Source of the DNA: Botrytis cinerea B05.10
Taxonomy: Eukaryota > Ascomycota > Leotiomycetes > Helotiales > Sclerotiniaceae
NCBI RefSeq assembly: GCF_000143535.2
Contig: NC_037314.1
Location: forward strand, 992,001-1,056,000
Direction: 5' to 3'
DNA length: 64,000 bases
Made by a program: the position numbers and the translations under genes. Below, piece after piece: positions 36,083 through 46,464 of this stretch (positions are counted from its first letter, which is position 1; each line of letters begins with the position of its first letter). The notes under the pieces are model-generated. The model saw nothing but the letters and a program-made list of their open reading frames with translations. It made no database searches and was not told the DNA's origin.

Positions 36083-38046
36083 TCAGGCCTTCTCCGCATT
36101 ACTCCTACGTTTTCTGCTCAACAAACTCCCAAGAAAACTTCCTTCACATGTCCGTCCCACCTCCTCCCCACCGCCCTTAGCAATCCATGCATTCCCCAAT
36201 GCCGCACTTGCGCCCACTCCCAACCACAAAAATGCCGAGATAGCATAGAAAGCTAAGACTATCCCCTCCTTTGCCATTTTTCTCACATAATCCTGCTCTG
36301 CCGATTCCAAAGTTGCGATGCCCGAGAAACTTGCGGTGGTGGTACCGGAAACGGATATGCCGGAGGAGGAGAGATGGTTGTTGAAGATATTGAGCATGAT
36401 TGTCAGGGCGAGTGTGCCGCCAAGAGAAGAAGAGAGAGACATCATTGAGACAAGGGGTGCAATTTGCGTAGGATAGTGGCCAATAGCATGGAGGGTGCCA
36501 GGCATGAGTCTGATACCTGTTCCGACACCGGTCAACGCAAGCATGCCGTAGATGGTTGGCAGGTGGCCCCAAGAGAGAGCTGCAGCAAGGATAGTGATAC
36601 CGAGAGGTTCGATGACTGTACCCAAGAACAGTGGATACCAAGTTTGGCGGGGGAATACATTGCAGGCGAACATGGCGAGATATACGCCGACTGCCAAACC
36701 TGGAATATAGTAAAGAAGGTTCTTACCTCCTTCGCTGGAAGAGAATTGTAGTACGAGAGCGAAATATATATCGACAAAATAGAAGACGGCGTACATTGCC
36801 ATTCCAGTGATGAAGTTGATGTACATTAGGAGTCCAGAATTGCGGCTTAAGATGAGATTGAATGGTAGCATGGCACGGCGATATGGATATCGCAATGCTA
36901 GTGCTGAGCCTGGCATCATAAGGTATTCCCAGACAAGAAACAGAATGACGAGGAGAGAGCCCAGGACGAGAGGAACAATCACTTTGGCGTCTGACCATGG
37001 GTAGTAAGCCCCTGCCCAAGTTATGGCAAGAATAAAGAGCCCCATGCCAAAGAGAAATAAGAATTGTCCTCCAAAGTCGAGTGTTGAGAGCCTTGTGATA
37101 AATGTTTGGCGTCCTTCCATTTCGGTATTATCGTCTGTTCGTCTAATTGTCTGAGGCCCAAGCATTATCGGCCGAAGAAGGAAATGTACACCAACCATAC
37201 CCACTAGCGCAATGGGAATGTTGATAATAAAGCACCATCGCCACGAGACTTGTGTCAATTCTCCTCCAACGATAGGCCCGAATCCATAGGCCAGACCACC
37301 AACAATAGCGAATACACTGTTATTCTTTGCATTTTCTTTCAGGGAGACTTTATCTGCAAGGATAACTTTGGTCAAAATTAGAAGCCCGGAACAGCCGAGT
37401 CCCTGTAATGCCCGACCAAATAGTAGCATTGTGAAAGCACTCACTGGCGCACCAGCACAGAGGGCACTTCCAATCAAGGTAAAAATTAACGCTGCTTGAA
37501 GAGTCTCATATCTGCCGACTATGTCGGCAAGTTGACCCCAGGCTGGTATGAATGCCGTTGCGGTTAAATTGAAAGCCGAGATAATCCAATTAAGTTGTGA
37601 AAGTTGGTCTGAATAAACATTAGTTAAAGATAGTGAAAGAGACCGAACGTTTAGGGCTTACTGAAATCCGAAGCAATGAAAGGTAAGGCCCCAGCAATAA
37701 TGGTGATATCTAGGGCTTGTACCATATATGGTAGCATAAGCCCAGCAATCACCCTCCATCTATATCGTCTGAATGCTTTCTTCTCTTGCATACACAGACT
37801 ACATGGTTCGGCATAAGATATACCAGCTTGTGGCTCAATTTTGCCGCCCCCTCTACCTTCACTGTTCCTTGCTTGAGATTCTAGAAGAATCGCCGACTCT
37901 TGCTCTGACGTGAAATCTAGGAAATTGTTTCTGTGTTTGCACAATTTTGAAGGTTTTGAAGCTTTAGAAGTTTCAGTCGAGGGTCCTGATGGAGCTGAAG
38001 GAGTTTCCCTTGTTGCTTTCCATTTTTTATATAGATAAACGGCCAT
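36083..38046 (-). CDS. MFS drug-efflux transporter (DHA2, 14-helix type), 636 aa
   Basis: Exons, minus: 38046-37662 and 37608-36083; one 53-nt intron (GTAAGC..TTCAG) placed just after the first helix; 1911 nt in frame. The start is ATG 38046 (MAVYLYKKWKATRETPS). The first about 95 residues are a cytoplasmic tail, followed by about 14 hydrophobic segments. MFS signatures are clear. ALDITIIAGALP is motif D1. GQLADIVGRYETL is motif A. YGFGPIVGGELTQVSWRW is the antiporter motif C. These point to a proton-driven exporter of the DHA2 group, which in fungi includes multidrug and mycotoxin/secondary-metabolite pumps. The basic C-terminus ends SRKRRSNAEKA. The neighbouring divergent Zn2Cys6 gene is the obvious candidate regulator. 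No biosynthetic gene lies nearby, so a resistance role is more likely than cluster-product export. The substrate is unknown. Confidence 0.92.
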
Positions 38047-39218
38047 CTCCACGCAAGAAGGTACGAATAAGCAAACCAGAGAGCTGGAAACGCGCGAACA
38101 AAAGTATTACAGGTGCCTGATATAGCGCATGAAAGCACTGTAAGACAACTGAGGTTTATTTGGTATACAGAAAAATGATAAAACGGAAAAAGAACGATTT
38201 TTGGAAAATATAAACGATCATTGAAGTCAACTTCATGGTAACCAAACTGGGAAATTGAGAGCATTTGACACTATGGTCGTACAATTAACCGCACCTGGCT
38301 GAGCCACTCTCAAATATCCACAGGGCTGCGTTTAAACATTTAACTTCATGCAATGAAGCATCGATGCCTACAGGGCTTTATGGTAGCCCAATTAGGAAGT
38401 TTTGATGTGACCATATTACGGCCAGACCAAAAGAACCCACTTAGCTGAGTCACCTAACTATCTAGCTGAACGACTGCATCGGAGTGTGGAGCTTTATATA
38501 AGGCATAAGCCTTGTAAATTGGTATACACTACTGTTGGCATCGCCCACCTTATGCCGGTGGGAGGAAGATGAAAAGGAGATCAAGGAAGATCGATTGTTC
38601 ATTCGTCCTTAAACATTGATGTTTTCATTCGGTCCTCAAATTGTCGGCGCGTGCTGATGCGCCTTGCCAGACTAACTAATTTAGTGGTCCCACAAATACA
38701 GGCTTGGCCAGTTAAAGAGCTTCGGCAGCCGGGGCTATATTCGTTTTCATTGGGCAACTTCCTCATACCCTCTAAAAGGAAATATAAACGAGAGAACTCC
38801 AGCCAATTGCATTGAATGATCTACTCACGTGATATGCTTACTCTTTCCAACTTAGACGTCAAACAGGACCGACCTGTCCCAGCAATATGTTTTGAAGATC
38901 TCATATACATGTTGCAATTTCGCTACTTCTCTTGGCTACCTCAATATAATTGTATGCTTTGGCAGACATACTTCTTTCACCCCTTTCGAGGCCACCATTG
39001 CGAAGAGTGAAGCGATCCCCGCTGGATTTCCCCTCATTTGCGTTATCGTGCAGGACATCACTTATACAGTTTGCCAAAACAACCACTTGCGGCACTTTCC
39101 CCCTATATCGTGATCCTGCTTCAGTATATAATTCCCTACAAGGGCGGGGGACTCAACAAGGGTCAGCGGAGCATCAAGCATTTGGTTCTGCTGCCTAAGC
39201 AAACACCGCAGGTCAACT
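38047..39218. promoter_or_regulatory. shared divergent promoter of the MFS and Zn2Cys6 genes
   Basis: 1172 bp separate the two start codons. TATA-like sequence TTTATATAAGG lies at 38493-38503, about 450 bp from the MFS start. AATATAAAC at about 38781-38789 and a CCAAT at 38803-38807 lie about 420 bp before the regulator's start. A CGG-N3-CCG inverted pair is at 38723-38731. No coding frame is supported inside. Confidence 0.55.
38723..38731. promoter_or_regulatory. candidate Zn2Cys6 site CGGCAGCCG
   Basis: CGG and CCG triplets face each other across three bases, between the divergent MFS and Zn2Cys6 genes. Zn2Cys6 dimers bind paired CGG triplets with protein-specific spacing. A nine-base match occurs often by chance, so this is a suggestion only. 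Confidence 0.25.
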
Positions 39219-41018
39219 ATGGTTTTCTGTGGTCGACCCTCCAAAGGATGCCATGCATGCCGAGCTAAAAAGACAAAAGTAGGTTTGTTTACAAATTACT
39301 TGATCTGGCGCACTTTCCGCATGCCAAGAATCACCATGTGTTCGTGACAGTTGCTGACCAACAAATTATAGTGTGATGCAGTACCCACTGGATGCACTCA
39401 ATGTTCGAATGCGGGTCGAGAATGCCCAGGGTATAGATCGCAAATTGACCTAATTTTCCGGGAGGAAACCCAAAACGTCATTAAAAAAGCAAAGGTAAAA
39501 CACGAGAAGGTTAAGCAAAAGAGCGCGAAATCTGTTTCTCCAAACTCTACTACTTCTTGTTCAACTACTCCTTCGCCATACTCAAGTCGAGGAAATTCAC
39601 CACACGACATCGTTAAGGCTCCGCAATTCAATCAGGTTGTGTCTGTCAATTATCTCAACATAACGCCATCGATTGAAGATAGAGCTACCGCATTCTTCCT
39701 ATCAAACTATGTGATAGGCGATAATGGTCCCACTCGAGGACATCTTGATCATCTTTCCGATTTATACGAATCCGATAGTATAGATGATAATCTTGTCGCC
39801 GCAGTTCAAGCAGTGGGTCTGGCCGGTTTTGCACACTCGGCGAAAGCTCCCCATCTTATCAATCAAGCACGCGTACAATATACCAAATCACTTCAGCTTA
39901 CCAATGCTGCCCTTCAATCTCCAACTGCCGTCAAGAGAGACAGCACTTTATTAGCAATATTGATCCTTGGCATATTCGAAACTATCACAGGAAAAAACCA
40001 AAAGTCAATGAAAGCATGGGCAGAACACATTCATGGTGCTGCGGCAGTTGTCAAGCTTCGAGGCCCGGAAGCTATCAAAAAAGTCGGAGGCATACGCTTG
40101 TTAGCACAAGTGACTTCAAGCCTGCTGATATCATGCATTCAGAGGGATATCCCAATACCCAAATACATCGTTGAAATTACAGAATTTGCACAAAATGAGA
40201 TGACAAATATTGATCCGGCCTGGATCGCTCAAAGAATAATGATTGACTACACATCTTTCAATGCTAGATATCACGCAGGCTATTATAGTGATGCTCAGGA
40301 ACTTCTTGATGATGCTGAGGCCTTAGACGAGAGATTTCTCGCCTTTTTTACAAACATACCGAAAGGGTGGGAATATACAATAGTTCAGACAGACAAAGAT
40401 TCGGATGTTGTGTTTGATGGCTATTACCACGTCTATTACGATCACTGGGTAGCTCAGATTTGGAATGCAATAAGGGAACTCAGAATTTTACTCAATGAAA
40501 CGATCAGAGAGGTCTTATTGAAAGATTTTACTTCTCCTGTACCATCCTTGCTTGGGTCCGAATACGCAGAGCGATTCCAAATTTGTACTGAAATAGTCTA
40601 CCACCTACAGGCTGAAATTCTTGCAAGTGTACCACAACATATGGGCTACGTTTCGAGAAAAAGTGCGAATCCACACCTCTGGAGTGGCTTCGAGAAAGAT
40701 GGTTTTGGAACGGATGTCCCTACCATTAGATTCTCGGGTGGATATTTTTTAATCTGGCCACTATTCCTAGTAGGCAATTTGCGACTATCGACTCCAGAGG
40801 CTAGAGCGTTTTGTGTTAAGAATTTGCGACATATTGGAACACAGATGGGGATTGAACATGCAAACCTTCTGGCTAGTATTGTGGAAAAAAAGATTCCTGT
40901 AACTGTGTGGGAAGAGCAGAGACCACAGTTCTCTGATAGAATTGTGGATGTAGATTCTGCCAATCTTTATGAGAACCAAAATCAGGGAATGGAGTACAAC
41001 CACACAATCCCTGTTTAG
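39219..41018 (+). CDS. Zn2Cys6 transcription factor with fungal TF domain, 568 aa
   Basis: Exons: 39219-39278 (20 codons) and 39372-41018; the 93-nt intron has GTAGGT..TATAG ends and a GCTGAC branch site; 1707 nt in frame. The short first exon supplies CHACRAKKTK and exon 2 continues CDAVPTGCTQCSNAGREC. Together they give a complete cluster, C11, C14, C21, C28, C31, C38, spacing C-x2-C-x6-C-x6-C-x2-C-x6-C. The intron interrupts the cluster at nearly the same place as in the Leu3-like gene at 28 kb. GYRSQIDLIFREET follows, a typical lead-in for the class with the fungal-specific transcription factor domain of the PF11951 kind. A Lys-rich linker and Ser/Thr-rich stretch precede the helical domain (about 110-500). 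It lies divergent from the DHA2 exporter and probably controls it. Without the first exon, a gene finder would start late and lose the zinc cluster. Confidence 0.92.
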
Positions 41019-42176
41019 GCTGTCAAGTTTTGCTTCAATTCAAAGCTGGAGAATTATTGCTCAACCCACTCATGGCTAGCGAATCATGGCATGATGGTGA
41101 TGGCATCTTGGTGAAGCTGACAGTATGAGAAACCCCTCTTATTGCGTATCCCACTTTCAACATCCGCCAATTAGTCCAGTGCATGACGGAAGGCAAGGCG
41201 GGCAAATCTGGAAGTATAACGGCGGCCGTGGCGGTGGCCCTGACATGAGACAAAACAAAAATTTCTATTGGTTATTTCAACATTTGTGCCTCCATGTTCG
41301 GACATATCCAAACATATTGTTCAGGCGATTTGCTGCTTTGCCCCTTTGTCTCCGGTATATGGCAGAAAATCTTTTACGCAAAAAGCAGTTTTGTGATGCG
41401 AGACAAGATTCAAATCGTAGCCGAAAAGGTTTTACAAAACTATTTGTCGCATGTGGTGGTATAGGGATAGCGACAGTAGAAGATGATGATCCTGGTCCAG
41501 TAATCCTATAGAATCGTTTTATTATACGACAAATATACCCTTATTTCCAATGATATATACAGGAAGAGCTATGGTGAAACCCATGGTGGAGACGGCAATT
41601 TAGCAGTTCTGGAAGCCTTTCTCGTGTTTGGATTCATGCCAGGGCAGATTTTAGATTGGATGCCCAAAAAAGACTTATAAGATTTTCTAATCTTCTTTGC
41701 AGATATGTCATGGATAGGCAAAAAATAGTCAACAAATTAGCCTTTCTGACGCACAGGCCAAAACACAACATAAGGAAGAGGTCATGGACTGTAACAGTTT
41801 GTGGATGGGCTTAACCTGTAAATTGAGTAAAACTTGTGTGAGTTGGTGGTTATTTTCTGTTTAGTTCGAGGTTATTCATTACGATAAAATCTTAGTTTGA
41901 TTGGAGGATGATTATTCTGAAAGCAATTTTGATACTTACAATGTCAATAAGTTCTTTGTAGTTCATTCATGAGTCTGTTTTTTTATCATGTTTCTCTTCT
42001 GCTGCTTTTTGAGATATACACAGTATCGTCATAAAGCTACTTCGTCACTCCTTGTCATGCTGTCATTTTCTGTTCTTAATGCACGTTTTGGAATCATTCA
42101 TAGTTTCTGTCCAAGATAATGTTGTTTAAGCTCTGGGCGATAACAGCACTGTTATACATCATACTATGATATCATG

Positions 42177-43090
42177 TTGTGGGGTAGAAGATTTCAGATA
42201 TATAACATGTCAGCTTTGATGTATCTTGCTGTTCAATCGGAAACTGGGCTTGAAACATTTGCATAGCTTTAGCTTGAGCTCTATCTTGAGAGAGGTCCTG
42301 AGGCTTAGAGCCGGACTATATTGTGGGGTGTAAGATTTCAGATATGCAACATACTCAAGCTTAGTGAGTCAACAAAACTAGCTATCTCCGATGATCATTT
42401 TACTGGAGAGGTTCTGCATCATCGGGATGGGTTTTTGAGATCTGGTGGAGCCTTCTATTTTACAGAGAAATAGGCTCGGAAGTGGACGGAACATAAGAAA
42501 ATGCAGCCTTTTTACTATCAGTCCTGGTTCATAAAATTCGAAGCGAGCTTTAAACTGGCACGGAAGCCCCTTGGCTGTGCTAAGCTCTTCGAATTACCCA
42601 CACCTGATATTATAACCAGACCTACCAGTGATTCACAAGAGATGACTAGTATATGAGTCTCTGAATACCTATCTCTATTGATTTAATAATGGAGTTGAAC
42701 TAAACGGTGGGGTGTGGGGTATCAGATGTGCAACATTTCACATTGTATATTTTATCGGAGAAGGGCGGACCACATGGTGGGGTGTTAATTTTAATAATAC
42801 TCAAACCGTATAGTTATGTTATATCTGGGTAAATGAAGCTTACGGAAGAAGACTCCGTGATCACGAGTGGATATAAACAATTGTGAGAAAGCTAAAATGG
42901 CAAGAAACATGGAAAGAAGCTAGGCGTCGTCCTTCTGGAGACTACTTTTTGGGAATTGAGTGATCTAGAATGAACGAGAAATATCATCATGGCCGAACTA
43001 AATGGTGGGGTAGGGGCATTCAGACGTGCAACAAAATCGAGGAAAATATATGCACTAAATAACGGGGTAGAGAGTTTCAGATACATGACA
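42177..43090 (+). repeat. GGTGGGGT..AGATRYGCAACA repeat array, 6 copies
   Basis: Plus-strand copies of an about 30-bp unit, roughly GGTGGGGTxTxxxATTTC followed by AGATRYGCAACA. They lie at 42177-42207, 42322-42351, 42706-42735, 42776-42799 (first half only), 43004-43033 and 43063-43090. Copies at 42706, 43004 and 43063 are also preceded by a shared ACTAAA word. The last two are 59 bp apart and form a tandem pair. Mismatches grow toward the edges, as in decaying repeats. Confidence 0.8.
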
Positions 43091-44244
43091 TACCAACGGC
43101 CCTGTAAATCACTTTCTGAAGCCAGGTATGAAGCCAAGCATCAAGGAAGAGTATTGCTACAGTTTTTGGATGACTTGGGGATTGGGTCATGGATATGTTC
43201 CTGACTTGGGTTTGATCATTTATCTGGAAGACTGTTCACTTGATAGTCTCTCAATGGAACCATGGAATTATGGAGTTCATTTATCACACGGAGACTTTGG
43301 GGCTATTACTCCTTGTTGTAGTAGTAAAGCGAAGGAAAACATTAGAGTCTACTTGAAGACTCCAGTAGATGGAATACGGGCATTTCGGGATCCGTATTTT
43401 CAGAAGGTTGCGTGAGAGCCATCTCGGCTGATTGTCAACATATGGGAATCCAGTATCTTGCCCATTGTTTACACAAATTTTGAGAGAAAGTTCCATGTAT
43501 TACTAGTTTGATGATTATTTCCCATCTTCCAATTTCAGTTTTTGCAACGATTTTAAGAAATATGTTATCCTTCAGACAAGATTAAATAAGTGTAAATTTC
43601 TGATCGCCGGCGGCCTTTCATCACTCAAAATAACAGTAAAAGAAGCCAGCTATGAGTAAGTTGTCTCTTGTAGTATTTGTATTGGTTTCCAAACAACTTC
43701 GAAATGCAAAGTCCGGATCTAGATTCTTCCAAGTTACTTGCCTAGTCTTCAGTTCACTATAACACTCATCAATATCATTTCCTGCCAAAACATCAACAGT
43801 GTCCCCGATACCTCATTCTCACTAATAAAGTCGAATAGATCAATCTAATGCGTTCTGTGCCATCAAAGGCACCGTATTCTGTGTAGTATTCGCCTCGGAA
43901 ATATGGGTATGAATAAACTACTAGATTTCACCTACAGAAGTGAAAGATTACACTTCGTGTGGCGAAAATTATTATACATTATAAGAATAATGCTTCCCGC
44001 TACGTCATTCTTTATCACTTGAAAGTTCTCAACGGCAGTAATCTCTTGAACGTTCCGAGGTCATTGGCGAAATCTCAGTTCGCCGCCGTTATATCAACGA
44101 AATAAGCGAATTACTTCACTAGCGCTCAACACCGACGACCATGACCAATTCCCAAAAAATCGATCGTAACCAGATTAAACTTTTTTCATCGGTACTGGAA
44201 GAAATGAGAGAATGATTCCCACAGATCTGATAAGCAAAACCTTA

Positions 44245-44264
44245 CCGCCCCCTCGAGGGGGCGG
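44245..44264. repeat. 20-bp perfect GC-rich palindrome
   Basis: CCGCCCCCTC is followed directly by GAGGGGGCGG, in otherwise AT-rich DNA. Just beyond it AAACCCCCCA..GGTTTTTT can form a second, weaker hairpin ending in T6. The pair resembles a strong fold or terminator-like structure, but no gene ends here. Confidence 0.85.
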
Positions 44265-45715
44265 GAGGAGAAACCCCCCAGTGAGGTTTTTTCCCGCTCG
44301 ATCGTCGTTTCGGGCCAGGCGTTTTACCACTCCATCACCAGAGCGCATTTGACCTGCACAAACAAACCTGTTTGCTGCCTTTGCACTCCAGTGATGAAAA
44401 TTGAGTTAGCACTCCTTATATAGTAGTAGTGTGTGCTTAGGGAGTATCCAGTGTACGAGAGGGTATTATACTGAAATTACATAGAGAGTTTTGTATCACG
44501 AGCTGATGATGGTTTAATATCTATCGTAAGACTTATGGTAGTCATACTTCATATTTACTACGGGTCGTTCTTAAAAGCGATTTTCTGAGAAACACTTTTC
44601 GTGTCTATCGGTCTCAATAATTGTTTAAATCTTTGATTCATACTCAAAGTTTGATCTCTCATCCTTTACATGGTGCTATATTCCGTTCCATATAGAATTA
44701 TCATTTCGATACTCGCACCAAACGATCAAAGCCAAATCTCATCCAACTAAATGATATATGACAGCACTCCTTGTGAGATCCAAATCAATATCTCTTTCTC
44801 CGTAAAGAACCCGCAAGTGTAGTCAAGCAATCGACATTACAATGTCCAGTCTTTCAATACTCTCACCTCATCATTAAAACTGCAGAAATTGCAGAATAAC
44901 TCTCATCTTTCGATCTTGCGTCTGCAGATGCATGACTTCTGAGTTTATGTCTTGATCAACTTGTTACTCTTCCTCGCACTTCCCATACTCAACGTTTCAC
45001 AGTCTACTACAACCAACACAACAAGGCATGACTACTGGAATTAACACCATAGATTCTCAACTCTTACATACTTCCGTGATAACTTTTGGTATTAGCTTCA
45101 ATATGTTTAAATAATACACAATCTAAAACCTCAAAAGTCTTCTTCTACTCACAAAAATTGTCAAGCGAAGCAAGTGAGCCAGTTAAAATACTCCTCATAT
45201 AGTGCACGTCTTATTTGTGAAGGTACTCTACCAGACATTGACTGTTGCCAAATACGTGAAATTCAAAATTACCTGGTCAGTGGCTCCTTCTAAACTAGTT
45301 TTTCTTGGTGTGTCATGTATCATGTATTTTATCTTCGTAGGCTCATACCCTGGACTTTGTCCTGTTACTGGGGATCGACCTAACTTTCAATACCACCCAC
45401 GCACATAAATGAATAGAGGGATATCACAATTCAGATCCCACAGCCTAAATCTGTGTATTTCTATTCAAGATAAGGTATATCCTAGTAATAAGCTGAGACG
45501 TCGAGAAGTCTAAACGTAATTGAACTTTCCGTTGAAAATACATAGCACGTGCACCCTAAGTGCACATATAATATCTTCCACTTCTGGATTTAGATTTAGA
45601 TCACTACAGCAATTCTGCATAGTCAATAATACATGCATTCCACTAGCCTACTCCCTTAATTGTGAACACTTTCTCAGTTTTACTTAGTCTTGGTCACACT
45701 TTAGTCAGTCTAAAG

Positions 45716-45743
45716 GGTGGGGTTAAATATGAGATTTGCAACA
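45716..45743 (+). repeat. isolated copy of the GGTGGGGT..GCAACA repeat
   Basis: GGTGGGGTT followed, after a nine-base spacer, by AGATTTGCAACA, one mismatch from the core, and preceded by CTAAA as in other copies. It lies 2.6 kb from the main array, same orientation. Confidence 0.7.
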
Positions 45744-46124
45744 AAAGATACCTAGTCATAATATGTCATGTGGTATGTCTCAGAGATTGATACTTTCAGA
45801 TTCGTTACTGCTAGACTTGTGTTGTTGAGTTCAGTAATGATAACATGCTCGGCTCTACTCGTTTAGTGACTGACGACTTGTACAGATAGGATCACACAAT
45901 GATATCAGTGAAATTTCCCACAACCAAGATGTATCAGAAGAATTCTTGCACTCAAAATTAGCACGATTTTCGCTATCCTAAATCATGTAACTTGACAAGA
46001 TATCTCAGAACACTGAGTTCCTGACGCTAACTGTGGCCGAGACGATTCTCCAATAATTTCGGCAACGTAAACGAATATTTCAATTTGTTTCACCGATCTA
46101 TCTCACCTAGAATCACAAAAGAAA

Positions 46125-46464
46125 TGTTGCACATCTACCATTTTTAAATTACAAGGGGATCCCAATAAACCTTCGGGTAAATGAAGCTTGACTTTAGCTC
46201 TCCGCGCTACTCCAAACTTATTCGCTACCCCACAATCATCGAGAATATTTTAGTAGCGAATCTAGACTCGTCTAGAACACTTGTCATGCAGGTTTATTGC
46301 ACATCTACATCCTCACCTTTACAGGGTTTGTCCCGACAGTTGAAAGAGCCCCTGATTCTAGTAGGAATTACAAGAGTTATTAGTTTCCCTGGTTCCTGCC
46401 GCTACAAATAAGCTTTCGGGTTGGGGTACCGAAAATTTCACTAGGAGAATTTTGTTGCGTATCT
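46125..46464 (-). repeat. three inverted copies of the AGATRYGCAACA core
   Basis: On the minus strand: 46136-46125 (exact core, preceded by AATGGT), 46306-46295 (one mismatch) and 46464-46453 (exact, followed by AAAA). These lack most of the GGGGT half of the unit. Confidence 0.7.

Noticed and set aside
36177..36641. 154-codon minus frame overlapping the MFS gene
   Set aside because: Out-of-frame shadow of the MFS coding exon; the MFS frame has all family motifs.
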